A stretch of DNA of 64,000 nucleotides, from positions 46,879,688 through 46,943,687 of the forward strand of contig NC_135725.1 of NCBI RefSeq assembly GCF_964656455.1, given 5' to 3'. The DNA is from Halichoerus grypus. Taxonomy: Eukaryota > Chordata > Mammalia > Carnivora > Phocidae. Below the pieces are notes generated by a model. The model saw nothing but the letters and a program-made list of their open reading frames with translations, did not search any database and was not told the DNA's origin. A program made the position numbers and the translations under genes. Shown piece after piece: positions 1 to 10,943 of this stretch. Position 1 is the stretch's first letter; every line of letters starts with the position of its first letter.

Positions 1-416
1 TCCCTGAATCTTTGCTTTTGCTCACAATGCTCTTCTGTCTCCTTTGCCTTGACTGCTCATTCTTCAAGACCCAGCCAAATGTTCTCAGCCTCCCGGAGTC
101 CAAATTCATGACCTTCTTCTTGGCATCCCCAGCTCTTTTAATATTACTCAGTTGTGTTGTATCTTAAGTAAGAGGGCTACGTATATGTTCTGCAAACTCA
201 TTGAGGGAAAGGATCTTGGCCCTTCTCACACTTGGCCTGTATTTTCTAAGCATGTTGAAATTGAAATTGCAACAATTGTTGAACTTTTTGTGTTTTTTTC
301 CACATGAGTGTTTTTGCTTTATCGTTGTCACCTGATCATAGATGAGAGCATTCAAAGTCTTTTAGCCAGTTGTTAATGGAATACTCTGATTTTCCACATA
401 TTTAAATAAGCTAGGG

Positions 417-503
417 TGTTATCTATTTAACTTTGCATCCTCAACACCTGACACATTGTTTACTGCATGATAGACATTCAGTAAATTTCTATTCACTGAG
501 GGA
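417..503 (+). repeat. LINE-2-like 3' end fragment
   Basis: The text resembles the L2 3' end (CTCAACACCTGACACA, then a decayed 'gcatgatagacattcagtaaat' form of the usual ending). It is a short, old and diverged fragment. The family was assigned from memory of the consensus. Confidence 0.45.
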
Positions 504-999
504 TGTGTGCTTCTCATAAGGATATGGAAGATTGTTTTACCATCTCCACATATTATAGAAAGACCTTTGTATAAAACACAGATCTTGTTGCTTTTTATTA
601 TTTCTTTTTGGATGGGTGACTCTGACTTAGCATGTTTGATTTAGAACTAGAGCACTTCTTAGGAAGCACAATTCCTCTGGGGAATGAAAATAAGGTTAAA
701 TGTTCTGTACCACACAATTCTGTATTCCCTATCCATTTCTGAAGTGTTGATAACCATGAAATGAAACACGTTTTAACTTCCAATTTCTAAGAATTAAAAA
801 ATGTAAGCTATCAAAACAACCACTCATCTTCTTTTAAAGATTAACATAATCTAATAAGCTTTTAATATTTTTTAGTGGTGTGTGGAAAACAGGATTCCTT
901 CTATTAGGCTATTAAATGTGATATTTAAAACCACCTATTTGTGTTTTTGTAGGCTAAAAAAAAGAAACAGACACTAGTTGTAAATTCTAACGTGCTTAA

Positions 1000-1596
1000 A
1001 ATCTTTGTGCCCCAGCCCCCAGAGAATGTGGGGGGAGAAAGAAAGCACCAGGGTATGAGTCTGGGTCTAGGCAGGAGAGAGAGACTGTGCTGATAATTTG
1101 AACAAAGAAAAACTTAATACAAAGAATTATTAACTAGTAAACGGTCTCCAATGACTAAAAGTTATAAAAGAAAAACTTAATACAAAGAATTATTAACTAG
1201 TATACGGTCTCCAGTGACTAAAAGTGTATAAAAATACAAAGAATTATTAACTAGTAAACGGTCTCCAATGACTAAAAGTTATATAAAAGCCCTGAGGCTC
1301 TAAGGAATATTGCATTAATAAAAGTAAGGAACAGCTACTACTTCTAGGACTGGAGAGATTGATTACCCAAGGAAGGAATGGAGAGGTTCTCCCTACTCAA
1401 GACCGAGATCAGACCTTGTAGAAAGAATGTGGCGGTGGCTTGCTGGATGGTGACATTCTCTGGGGTGCCTCAGGTCAGAGCTGGTCTGTAGGAAGCCACC
1501 CCCTGGGGTGTGAATGGGGTGGCCTGTGTCCTCCACAGGAAGACACCTGCTGGGGTCTCTTGAATGCCCCCTGGCAGACACAGTAGGAGAAATCCC
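1000..1596. repeat. Unidentified repeat-like segment enclosing a 63-bp tandem array
   Basis: This GC-variable segment lies between unique sequence and an antisense L1. It contains the tandem array at 1104-1288, a TATAAAAG-like motif just after it and an ATTAATAAAAG stretch. These features recall a degraded LTR, but no terminal repeats or family consensus were recognised, so the identity is open. Confidence 0.3.
1104..1288. repeat. Three-copy tandem repeat, unit about 63 bp
   Basis: Three adjacent copies share AATTATTAACTAGTA and CGGTCTCCA(A/G)TGACTAAAAG. Copies 1 and 2 are offset by exactly 63 bp. Copy 3 is offset by 54 bp because it lacks the leading GAAAAACTTA-type block. Copies differ at only a few positions, so the duplication is fairly recent. 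This is a small minisatellite with no coding potential. Confidence 0.93.
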
Positions 1597-1987
1597 TGAA
1601 TAATATTCCAGTGTATGGATATACACCACATTTTACTTTTCCATTCATCTGTTGATGAACTTTTGGGTTGTCCTCACTTTTTGGCTATTATGAATAGTGC
1701 TGTTATGAACCTTCCTATACAAGTTTTTATGTGGACATGGTTTCATTTCTCTTGGGTAGATACCTAGGAGCGGAATTGCTAGATCATACGGTACTCTGTT
1801 GGAGGAACTGCCAGACTGTTTTCCAAAGGGACTATGTCATTTTGCGTTCCCACCAGCCCACCAGCTGTGTATGAAGACTCCAGTTTGTCTGCATCCTTCC
1901 AACACTTGTCATTGCCTCTGTTTTTGCCTCTGGCGGGTGTGAAGTGCCTTTTCATTATGGTTTTCATTCGCATTTTCCTGATGACTT
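1597..1987 (-). mobile_element. LINE-1 3' region, antisense
   Basis: The sequence matches the widespread mammalian L1 3' segment read in reverse: GAATAATATTCC, a 'cattcatctgttgatgaac' block, then CTATTATGAATAGTGCTG, GGTAGATACCTAGGAG and ACTGCCAGACTGTTTTCC in the usual order. It is truncated at both ends. The minus orientation makes it antisense to FOCAD. Confidence 0.85.
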
Positions 1988-2127
1988 CTTAGAATACTCC
2001 CTTGACAAGTGAGGAACCTGAGGCTAGACAGGTTAAGTTGCCCAAATTACACAGGTAGTGAAGGATAGAGTTGAGATTCAGATTTTTGACTGTTTAAATA
2101 TAGAGCCTATATCCTACTGCTCCAGTT
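1988..2127 (-). repeat. MIR element (tRNA-derived ancient SINE)
   Basis: It contains the reverse-complement MIR core: a GTGAGGAACCTGAGGC block, AGGTTAAGTTGCCCAAATTACACAG and a trailing 'gagattcagat' equivalent to GGATTCGAACCC. It is diverged and directly abuts the antisense L1. Confidence 0.7.
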
Positions 2128-2611
2128 TGATTTTTTCTTTTGGTAATTTGTCATCTTTGTGCTGAACTTGCGAGTAAATAGAACAGTTGCAGATTTATAG
2201 GCTAACACTAAGTCATAGTACATTAAAATAAACTGGCTTCTTAAAAACTTTTGGTTGGAAGTTAAAAGGAGTTAGTAAGTCTTAGATCTTGTACATCTAC
2301 CATCGTCTTCTGAATAACATGGATACTGAGAACGGTGTGGGTTGTCCTTTGGTGATAAGCAGCCCTCCCAAACCTCTCCACTCTTGACTAGATTCTTTAT
2401 AGAGGTATAGAGCAGAAAGAGCCTCTTGAGGCTTTGTCTAGTCCAGTCTTCTGCTTCTGCTCTGGTGAGTGATTAAATCCCTTCTAGCAAAAATCTGTCC
2501 TCCTTTCAAGGGGCTCCAGGTTTGAGTTTCCATACTCCCTCTCCTGATCAAATCCTGGCTCCACTTTGGTTAAGCCTATTTTCATCCCTATTACAGATGA
2601 GTGTTATTCTT

Positions 2612-2828
2612 TTTTTTTTTTTTAAAGATTTATTTGAGTGAGAGAGTGCTTGGGAGAGTAGGACCATAGAGGAAAGGGCAGAGGGAGATGGAGAGGGAAA
2701 GAGTCCCAGGGAGACTCCCTGCTGAGCACGGAGCCTTACTTGGAGCTTGATCCCAGGACCCTGAGACCATGACCCGAGCTGAAGCCAAGAGTCGGACGCT
2801 TAACCGACTGAGCCACCCAGGGTGCCGT
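2612..2828 (-). mobile_element. Can-SINE (tRNA-Lys-type SINEC), antisense
   Basis: A poly-T tail leads into AAAGATTTATTTGAG, a purine-rich body and a reversed tRNA-like head ending CTGAGCCACCCAGGGTGCC. Target-site duplication: AGATGAGTGTTATTCTT at 2595-2611 and AGATGAGTATTATTCTT at 2829-2845, one mismatch in 17. Confidence 0.96.
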
Positions 2829-3078
2829 AGATGAGTATTATTCTTTAAAGTTAATGAAAATCTGTATTGTTCACTGAACACACAATTTCTTTTTAAGACT
2901 CCTTTAGGCAAAGAAGTACTATCAGATACCTCTCTTATTGTTAACACTTAACAGACTTGAACATTTTTATTACAACCTTTTTCGAATAAAGATTCTCAAC
3001 TAATATCTGTAAAAGATGTTTTACAACCATTTAATATTAATTTAAATGTTATTTTTTTATGGTGTCTTGTCTCTTGCA

Positions 3079-3120
3079 TTTTTTTACTGAGATGTAATTC
3101 ACCTAAAATAAACCTCTTTT
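3079..3120 (-). repeat. Short antisense L1 fragment
   Basis: TTTTTTACTGAGATGTAATTC followed by acctaaaataa resembles the L1 segment 'tttattgagatataattcac' seen in the antisense L1 copies elsewhere in this window. It is only about 40 bp, so identification is tentative. Confidence 0.4.
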
Positions 3121-3590
3121 ATTTTTAAACACCTGCTTTCTCCTCTAAAACACAGAGCCCACCAGCACTTTCAGCGCCCCCCCCCTGCCCCGCCCCATGG
3201 GGGCTGTGGGGCCAGGATTTGGTAGCTGGTGCTCAGAGAAAGCCCCAGGCCGCATCCTTGCCCTGGGACTGTGCCAAGGGCAACTGTCACCCACTGGGAC
3301 AGAGACCCTGTTCTGGGATGTCTCATTCAACACTGTGTTTTTCTCCTGCTGTTCGAACCTTAGGCAAACAGACAAAAAACAGAACCTAACCATCAACATG
3401 ATACTTCAAGTAAAACAGGATTACTTTCCTGTTTCAGTATGTTTACTCTTACCCGTCTGGGTAATGTTGCTGCTTTTGACTCAATTTATGGTTGATGGTG
3501 ATTTCCAATTACTTTCTTTTATACTCCTATCCACCAGCTTTATTTTTCTCTCCAAAAGATGACAGAGATCATATTTCTCTGTATTTTGCA
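3121..3590. other. Unassigned intronic sequence with a C-rich segment
   Basis: This stretch has no recognised repeat. Positions 3174-3195 are C-rich. An open frame of 121 codons runs 3197-3562 on the + strand, with a shorter frame on the opposite strand. Neither shows a recognisable domain, splice context or protein family, and chance openness in intron is the simplest reading. Confidence 0.5.
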
Positions 3591-3785
3591 ACTTTAGAGA
3601 CTGTGCTAGGTGCTTTATTGTGTCATTATCTACCTCAATAATCTTGGTAGGAAGGTAGTCATTACTTCCATTTTGCAAATGAGCAAAGTGAGGCTCCGAG
3701 ATTGTATAATAGCCTCTAGCTGGCATGGCTCTGCTAAAGTCCTGGTCTTTTAAATCTCAAGTCCAATGCTGTTTGTCCTTTGTCT
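3590..3785 (-). repeat. MIR element, antisense
   Basis: The order of motifs follows reversed MIR: GACTGTGCTAGGTGCTTTAT, a 'cattacttccattttgcaaatgagcaaa' block and GTGAGGCTCCGAGATTG. It is strongly diverged. Confidence 0.6.
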
Positions 3786-3898
3786 GAAGAACTTGACTCT
3801 GGTCTTCAATGAATTTCATCTTTGGGTTGGGGAAGTATTTTTAGAGAGAAAGAGCTATAATAAATGTAAATATTTAACTTTAAAAATTTATTATTTTA

Positions 3899-4081
3899 GG
3901 GGTGCCTGGGTGGCTCAGTCGTTAAGCATCTGCCTTAGGCTCAGGTCATGATCCCAGGGTCCTGGGATCAAGCCCTGCATCAGCCTCCCTGCTCAGCAGG
4001 AAGCCTGCTTCTCCCTCTCCCACTCCTCCTGCTTGTGTTCCCTCTCTCTCTGTCTCTCTCTGTCAAATAAATAAATCTTAG
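3899..4081 (+). mobile_element. Can-SINE, sense
   Basis: The head GGGGTGCCTGGGTGGCTCAG is followed by GTCGTTAAGCATCTGCC, the pyrimidine-rich CACTCCTCCTGCTTGTG block and the tail AAATAAATAAATCTTA. Flanks AAAATTTATTATTTTA and GAAATTTATTTAAAA look like a diverged target-site duplication. Confidence 0.95.
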
Positions 4082-4429
4082 AAGAAATTTATTTAAAAAA
4101 ATTATAACACATTGAAGTGGTTCAAAAAATTATAAAATGGTATACAGTGAGAAGTTTCCTTCTCACCCTTGATTCTGGTTGCCCAGTTCACATCCTCTCA
4201 AATGGAAAATGAGTAGTAGCTGTTAATTTCTTTTGTATTTGTCTCATAACTTTCTTTGCATATATAAGCAAATACAAATATATAGTCCCCACCCCCTTTA
4301 AAAAAATAATTGGTAGCATTCCAGGCACAATGTCTGCATCTTGTATTTTCATGAGAGCTCTTTTCATGTCAATAAAGATAGCTTCCTCATTTGTTTTTAC
4401 AGTGGGGTTTGCTTTCAAATGGTATCTCT

Positions 4430-4944
4430 ACTCTAAAGCATATACTTGAGACAATTGAACACCTATGTCCTCACAAAAACTTTTATAGGACTATTCATAG
4501 CAGCATTATTCATAATAGCCAAAAAGTGGAAACAACCTGATGTCTATTAATTGGTGAATGGTAAAAATGTGGTATATCCATTCAATGGAATATTACTTGC
4601 CAATGAAAAGAAATGAAATGTTGATACAATCCACGGCCTCGATGAACCTTGAAAACCTGCTGTGTGAAAGGAGCCAGTCACCAGAAAACACTATTATATG
4701 AAATAGCCAGAATAGAAACAAAGTAGATTAATTAGTGGTTGCCTGGGGCTGCGAGGGTGGCGTTGGTGGAATGAGGAGTGACTGTTAATGGGTATGGGGT
4801 TTCCTTTTGGGGTGATGAAAATTAGCCATGGTGATGGTTCTACTATGCCATGAATTACTAAAGGTCACTGAGTTGTAAACTTTAAAAGGATGGGTTTTAT
4901 GGTATGTGAATTGTATCTCAATAAAGCTGTTATTTAAAAAAATT
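4430..4944 (+). mobile_element. LINE-1 3' end, sense
   Basis: It contains the classic L1 3'-terminal order: ATAATAGCCAAAAAGTGG, GGAATATTACTTGCCAATG, GATGAACCTTGAAAAC, TGGTTGCCTGGGGCTG and GTATCTCAATAAAGCTGTT, then an A-rich end. AATAAA near 4921 is a polyadenylation signal on the gene's sense strand. It is one of the few sense L1 copies in the window. Confidence 0.88.
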
Positions 4945-4947
4945 TCA

Positions 4948-5046
4948 GAGGTGCCTTGCTGGCTCAGTTGGTAGAACATGCGACTGGATCTCAAGGTCAT
5001 GAGTTCAGGCACCATGCTAGGTGTGCTGCCTACTTTAAAAACAATT
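4948..5046 (+). mobile_element. Old Can-SINE-type element, sense, short
   Basis: GAGGTGCCTTGCTGGCTCAG followed by TTGGTAGAACATGCGACT is a diverged tRNA-like head of an older carnivore SINE subfamily. The body stops at CTGCCTACTTTAAAAAC, without the CT-rich domain of the younger copies. Confidence 0.75.
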
Positions 5047-5069
5047 TTTTTTTATAAAGCTTAATTTTT

Positions 5070-5250
5070 TTTAAAGATTTTATTTATTTATTTGACAGAG
5101 TGCAAGCAGGGGGCGCAAGAGGCAGAGGGAGAGGGAGACGCAGTCTTCCTGCTGAGCAGGGAGCCCGATGCAGGGCTCGATCCCAGGACCCTGGGACCAT
5201 GACCTGAGCCAAAGGCAGATGCTTAACATCTGAGCCACCCCGGCGCCCCT
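5070..5250 (-). mobile_element. Can-SINE, antisense
   Basis: TTTTAAAGATTTTATTTATT begins the reversed tail and the element ends CTGAGCCACCCCGGCGCCCC. The flanking repeat AGCTTAATTTTT occurs at 5058-5069 and 5255-5266 as the target-site duplication. Confidence 0.95.
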
Positions 5251-5585
5251 ATCTAGCTTAATTTTTACTTCCCATCCTTTCAGTTGTTCTGTATACATAT
5301 AAGTCAGTCTCTCATAACAGGACAGTTATAATCTAGATATTTCTAATTTGTTTCATCACACTCTGAATGAATTGAATCTTTTTATTAGCAGGCAATATTT
5401 AAAGCTTCTTTAATGTCTGTGACTTCTCCTGAGCCATGTGGGCACACTGCTCACCTTGGCAGAGTTCTGTCTCTTCTCTGTCCCTGACGGCACTACTTTA
5501 TTTCCATGAGGAGTCCTTTCTCAGATCGACTTAAGCATAACCTCTTCTTTGGGTATCATTTCAATTTAGAGCTTTCAGGCTATTT

Positions 5586-5781
5586 AAGATTTTTATTATT
5601 TATTTATTTGACAGAGAGAGAGAGACAGTGAGAGAGGGAACACAAGCAGGGGGAGTGGGAGGGGGGGAAGCAGGCTTCCCGCTGAGCAGGGAGCCTGATG
5701 CGGGGCTCCATCCCAGGACCCTGGGACCATGACCTGAGCTGAAGGCAGACGCCCAATGACTGAGCCACCCAGGTGCCCCTG
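5586..5781 (-). mobile_element. Can-SINE, antisense
   Basis: The reversed tail, a GACAGAGAGAGAG body and an ending of CTGAGCCACCCAGGTGCCCC mark a near full-length copy. The target-site duplication TCAGGCTATTT is perfect at 5575-5585 and 5782-5792. Confidence 0.96.
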
Positions 5782-5994
5782 TCAGGCTATTTCTTATTGC
5801 AGAAGTTATTCCCAGCTATTAATTCCCAGGTTCCAGCTGAACCAACGCTGTTCCTGTCAACATACTGTCTGTTACAAAAACGAATTGTCTTCAGTCCAGG
5901 TCTGCCACCTGCCCGGGGTTGTCTCTTACTGGAGCTGGAGCTGGGCAAATACAGTGACTTTTTTTTTTTTTTTTTTTAAGATCTTCCCTCTCAC

Positions 5995-6200
5995 GGGGCA
6001 CCTGGGTGGGACAGTTGGTTGAGCCTCCGAATCTTGATTTTTGGCTTGGGTCATGATCTTGGGGTCCTGGGATTGAGCCCCGTGTTGGGTTCCACACTCA
6101 GTGCAGAGTCTCCTTGTCCACAACAACCTCCCCACCCCCTGTGTGTGCACTCTCTCTCTCAAATGAATAAATAAATAAATAAATAAAATCTTTAAAAAAA
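5995..6200 (+). mobile_element. Can-SINE, sense
   Basis: The head GGGGCACCTGGGTGGGACAG, a TTGGTTGAGCCTCCGA A-box region and the tail AATAAATAAATAAAATC are present. The target-site duplication ATCTTCCCTCTCAC is perfect at 5981-5994 and 6201-6214. It sits about 345 bp upstream of the exon at 6544. Confidence 0.96.
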
Positions 6201-6543
6201 ATCTTCCCTCTCACTGGTGAATACTTTAGTGCTAATAGGTTTTTTTTTTTTTTTCCAAACTCCATTGCCTCTGGACCTTGTATATTGATCCTTTTTTTTT
6301 TTCTTGCCTTAACTAGGAGCGAATGGTAAATAGGTTGAAATCAGGTGTTCTAGAGTTCCATCTGTTTTCTTTTGGTGTAATCCTATTAGCTCAGATATGG
6401 GCACAGTTTTTGGCAGAAATCGAAAATTCTGTACTTTGTGGGAAGGATTGATTTCTTACAATGAAGTCTAAAAAATACATGACTATATCTCTGACAAATA
6501 TACTTACCTCATTTATTCATGCCTGTTTTTGCTGGTTTTTCAG

Positions 6544-6801
6544 CTCTCCTACAAGCTCGCGTTCCCCATAACCAGCATGTATGGATCAATATTTACAGCC
6601 TGGAGGATCCTTGAAGTAATGAGAGAAGAGTCTGCAGCCAGTGACTGGCTGTTTTCCATAGAGTCCTTGCTCCCTATTACCACAGTGATCCCTGTGCATG
6701 TTTTCCTTTTGTTGGCTCACCTCCTTGTTGAAGATCAAGGACAGAATCTTCGCCAGATACTGAAGGTCACTACATTATTAGCCCAAGCAGATTCCTCTCA
6801 G
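6544..6801 (+). CDS. FOCAD: FOCAD coding exon (86 codons, phase 0 to phase 0)
   Basis: The exon encodes 86 residues starting LSYKLAFPITSMYG and ending LAQADSSQ. From memory this aligns with human focadhesin with conservative changes, for example ITSMYGSIFTAWRILEV against VTSMYGTIFTAWRILEV. Focadhesin is a large helical-repeat (armadillo/HEAT-like) protein reported at focal adhesions with vinculin, and later linked to stability of the SKI mRNA-decay complex. This part lies in the N-terminal third, just before or overlapping DUF3730. The acceptor is TTTTTCAG and the donor is GTAAAG. The exon holds whole codons, so skipping it would remove 86 residues without a frameshift. No stop or frameshift is seen. 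Confidence 0.93.
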
Positions 6802-7160
6802 GTAAAGTAAGAAAATAATGCAACAGTAATGGGGGTAGAGCTTAACTTTTGGGATTGTAGATTATTCGTTTGCGGATGATTTTGATCAAAGTTTTAAATT
6901 ATGGGTTGATTCTTTTTTGGGGGGGAGTTTGAGGGGCTATTTTTATCTTCTCCATTTGTTCTTTTTTGTCCTTATTCTGAATTAATGAGTACTTCATGCA
7001 AACATTTCTTTAATGAAAGCACATTTCACTGTGAAATCTACACATGATGCTATTCTGGTATTACGGTTTATTCGTAGATTTGCTCATTTGTTAACACTTT
7101 TGTTGACTCTTGTAGCCTATTCCAAGGTGAATATCCCTTAGTTCTAATATTGGTCTTTTA

Positions 7161-7360
7161 TTTTTATTTATTTATTTTTTAAAAAAGATTTTATCAGGGA
7201 GAGAGCAAGCGCAGACGTGGGGGAGGGGAGGGCAAAGGGATTGGGAGAAGCAGACTCCTCGCTGAGCAGGGAGCTCGACATGGAGCTCCATCCCAGGACC
7301 CTGGGATCACGATCTGAGCCGAAGGCAGATGCTTCACCGACCGAGCCGCCCAGGCGCCCC
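7161..7360 (-). mobile_element. Can-SINE, antisense
   Basis: The reversed tail TTTTAAAAAAGATTTTATC opens the copy and CGAGCCGCCCAGGCGCCCC closes it. Target-site duplication: TAATATTGGTCTTTTA at 7145-7160 and TAATATTGATCTTTTA at 7361-7376, one mismatch in 16. Confidence 0.96.
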
Positions 7361-7376
7361 TAATATTGATCTTTTA

Positions 7377-9178
7377 AAGTGGATGCAGATTAATTTAGGG
7401 TAAAGATGCCTATGCAGTAGGCATTCATCTCTTTCTGACTTTTGGCAATTTGATCCTATCTTCATTCAGTCTTTAATAAACTAAAGAATCCTGGGTCCTT
7501 GCTATGTATGGTAATGCTGAACATGCTGGGATATGGGGGTAAATGATCATTTTTCCTATCTGCACAGAACTTGGAGTGTAATAAGCTATCAGACATTAAT
7601 AAGATTCCCCTCCCCCTTTAAACTAACCATATATTTGGTAAAGTAATCTAATTCTTTCCCATTGGGTAGACCAAAGGGAAGGGTTTCCTAACCAAATAGC
7701 TATGGTATGTGCTTATGCTTCTTTCTAAACACGGTGAAGAAAAAGTTCATCTCTTTATGGAAAATTTGTGTTCCTTTAGGAAATAATTTAGTTGTAGAGG
7801 TGGGATAAATATGTTTATCTAAGATATGAAGTTAATGTATTTGGATTCTTTTTATCCCCAACTTGTCATGCTCATTCCTTTTAGTCAAGTAAACAACTGC
7901 TGGTCACAAAAAGTTTTCCTTCTGACTAGACCTCCTGTGGTCTGATTCTCCACGTGGATCTGTGATGTTCTCAAAGTACCTTTGTGTCATATACGGTGTG
8001 GGCATAATGTGAATCATTTCACTTTGTTTCCCACTTTATTTCTCCCTTCACCTTCTATAATAAATGCTTCTAATAAATGCTTTGTTTCAGTGCAGACACC
8101 TTATAGGATAATATCTTTATAATAGTTAATGCATAGATAATGCCTGGAGATTATCTAAAGAAGAGCTATAGTAAGTTACCCGACCTCTGTATGCCACTCA
8201 TGTAAAACAATATATTACATCAAATTATGTGTTGATACTCAGGAAATGCATTGGTCTTTGAAATTCTAGGGTGATACTTTTGGTTATAAGTAACAGAGAC
8301 GCATCTGTCTTAAATAGCTTTTATTAGCTCCAGAATTTAATTCAAGCATGGCCTAGATAGTATATTCACTGTATAGTTTCTTTGTTTCCTCTGTGAATTG
8401 GCTGGCAGCCCAAAGCCTTATAACCTTATATTCCGTCCAAAAGGAAGAGAGATGTAGAGGTGTTTGGATTGACCTTGTTGGGTTATGTGCCCACACTGAA
8501 TCAACCGTTACGGCAGGATAATGGGACACTTTAATGCACTTTAATTGGCCATCGTGGGTAGAATGGAAGTGGGTGAAGTGTCAGCCCTGAAATTGTCTGT
8601 GCCACCAGGATCATGTGGGTTGAGGATGGGATGATTCACCAAAGGAAAAATAGTTTCCTGGAAATAAAAGTGGGAATATGCTAAATAGGCAAAAAATGTA
8701 GCGGAGAACTTCTCAGTGTTCTGGGAATGCTGAAATGGTTTAAGTGCATTTCAGGTGTGCCAAGAATATCTCCCCTCTGAGCTCTCAGGCAGCCAGGTAG
8801 CTGTCCAAACGCAGAGTGCTTGGCTGATCGCCTCTGGCCACCTGGTGTTTCAGATAGTTACCCCACTGTCCTTAGAAACGTGATTTTCATGTGTGCCATG
8901 AAATGGAAAAGGTTGGGAAGTACTAGAGTGACCATCAGGTTTATTTATTTATTAAGTAAAAGTTTAAGAAGCAGTGGGAGAAATCGAAGTCGGTATGTTA
9001 TACTTCTGTTGATTATTTCTTGGATAGTTTTGAAAGAAATGAGAGTGTCATTGTGCTGTCAGGATGAATAGTAGGGTGAAATGCTTAAAGAGTTATTCAA
9101 ATTTCATGCATAAGCAAAGGCAGTATCATTAATAAGAACTTAGTTGTTGTGAAAAGGACAGAAGAAGTATCCTTGAAC
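7377..9178. other. Intronic stretch without a recognised recent repeat
   Basis: No SINE or L1 is recognisable here. The part near 8275-8530 (GGTTATAAGTAACAGAGACG, CTGGCAGCCCAAAGCC) has the feel of a very old dispersed repeat but could not be assigned. An 83-codon open frame at 8820-9071 has no recognisable domain and no exon-like conservation cue. Confidence 0.5.
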
Positions 9179-9190
9179 TAGGAGATACTG

Positions 9191-9398
9191 TGTTTTTGTT
9201 TTTCTTTTCATATTTATTCATTTATTTGAGAGAGAGAGAGAATGAGAGGGCAGGGGAAGGGGCAGAGGGAGAGAATCTCAAGCAGACTCCCTGCTAAACA
9301 CAGAGCCTGATGCGGGGCTCAATCCCACAACCCCTGAGATCATGACCACAGTCGAAATCAAGAGTCCAACACAACTGACTGAGCCACACAGGCGCCCT
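9191..9398 (-). mobile_element. Can-SINE, antisense, older subtype
   Basis: The reversed tail, GAGAGAGAGAGAATGAGAGG and the ending CTGAGCCACACAGGCGCCC mark the element. The target-site duplication TAGGAGATACTG occurs at 9179-9190 and 9399-9410. The internal GAAATCAAGAGTCCAAC marks an older subfamily. Confidence 0.95.
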
Positions 9399-9735
9399 TA
9401 GGAGATACTGTTATTTTCCTCACTTTTTATGAAGTGACCATTTCATATCCTCTCACTGGACCTTAGTTATAGGTAAAGTAGCCAAAACGAAAGGACTTTA
9501 TATTTGAAAAAAGCCAATTTTCCAATTGTGAGTAGATACTTGGAATAGACTCAGTTGAAATGAGTTATGATTGTAATCTGTTATTGGCGGGTTGTTTCTA
9601 TTTCTTTTATTAAGTTGACAAGTCTGCATGAAATGTATTAATATTTCATGTGTGTTTGTCCTTTCTCACCTTATAGAAAGAAGCTATATTATGTTTAAGC
9701 AATCTTTGGCTAGATTCATGGGCAGTTGATGCTAA

Positions 9736-9911
9736 GATTGATTGATTGATGGGTTTGGGGGAGAGAGAGAGACAGAACAGAGGGACAGTGAGAGGAGGAA
9801 TCAGACTCCCTGCTGAGCGGAGAGCCCGATGCAGGGCTTGATCCCAGGACCCTGAGATCATGGCCTGAGCCGAAGGCAGATGCTTAACCAACTGAGCCAC
9901 CCAGACGCCCC
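9736..9911 (-). mobile_element. Can-SINE, antisense
   Basis: The tail is a GATTGATTGATTGATG variant of the usual ATTT repeat, and the head ends CTGAGCCACCCAGACGCCCC. The target-site duplication TCATGGGCAGT(T/G)GAT(G/A)CTA flanks it at 9716-9734 and 9912-9930. Confidence 0.95.
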
Positions 9912-10742
9912 TCATGGGCAGTGGATACTAAACAAAAGTCTTAGACTACTAATAAGCAGTAGCTAAGTAAATAGGTAGGTAAGAGTAGGAATTTCAAGGC
10001 TGTCTTCCACCTCTGTTTTGGTGGTCACTTAACCTCTATGGTAGAATTTGCTGGTCTGCAGTATGCTTACTAAGTATTGAGTTTGTGTGTCACCATGATT
10101 TATTGAAAGAATCCTACTGTAAGATCTTGTGAGAAAAAGTATTTCAAAAGTTTGGAAGAGATGAAGTATGTTTTGGTATGCTTGTTATTATTATTCTAAG
10201 GTATTAAATTACGTTTAGTGCTGATCTTATTGGTAGTACAAGTCATGTTATATTAGTGTTCATACTGGTAAGAAAATGGGCTTTTTAAAAAGCTGTGATT
10301 GTGTTACTTCTTACTTATCCTGCAGTTTGATGGATCCTCTTCCTCCATGAGTTTTCATCCTTCATCTCTCACCTGGTTCCCATGGGGCATGCATTTTCCA
10401 TGTGGTTTAATAGCTTTAGGGCCATGGAAGACTAATGGAGTTAAGTGGTCTGAAGGGAACTTGGCTTTGTGAGTATCATTTTAGAATTAACTGGATGCAG
10501 ATGATGGTGTTAAAATAACCAGATAATTAACCAAAGCCATAGCAATAAATTAACACTTGAAAAAAATAGGAACACCCCCCCCCCCCATCTAGGAGTGCTG
10601 TCATTAGTTACTAATAATCCTAATAGTTTTCTTCTTATAGTTTTCTTACCCAGACACCATGAGATTGAATTTGCAGAAGACTCAAGCTCAGGTCAGGCAG
10701 CACTCAGTAAGTTTCCTTTTACATGCTTGGTGGGAATGTCTT

Positions 10743-10943
10743 TTTTTTTTTTTTTAAAGATTTTATTTATTTATTCATGAGAGAAAGGGAGAGAGAGAGA
10801 GAGAGAGAGCGAGAGGCAGAGGCAGAGGGAGAAGCAGGCTCTCTGCTGAGCAGGGAGCCCGATGCGGGACTTGATCCCAGGACCCTGGGATCATGACCTG
10901 AGCCGAAAGCAGACGCTTAACCATCTGAGCCACCCAGGCGCCC
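10743..10943 (-). mobile_element. Can-SINE, antisense, with long GA run
   Basis: A poly-T, AAAGATTTTATTTATTTATT and an expanded (GA)n tract precede the reversed head ending GCCACCCAGGCGCC. The target-site duplication GGTGGGAATGTCTT is perfect at 10729-10742 and 10944-10957, pointing to a fairly recent insertion. Confidence 0.96.

Larger units (their letters stand above)
1..6543 (+). other. FOCAD: FOCAD intron, 3' part (upstream of first exon in window)
   Basis: No coding exon was recognised before the acceptor at 6542-6543, so this is the downstream part of an intron whose 5' end lies outside the window. It holds a tandem repeat, MIR, L2 and L1 fragments and six Can-SINEs, listed separately. 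Stretches 1-416, 504-999, 2130-2594, 3121-3590, 4082-4430 and 6215-6543 show no repeat or gene that I recognise. The acceptor follows a T-rich tract (GGTTTTTCAG). Confidence 0.75.

Noticed and set aside
1104..1288. CRISPR-like direct repeats
   Set aside because: The copies are adjacent with no unique spacers, and the sequence is mammalian. It is an ordinary tandem repeat.
3197..3562. 121-codon open frame
   Set aside because: There is no family signature, no suitable splice context, and it is partly C-rich low-complexity sequence. It lies in an intron.
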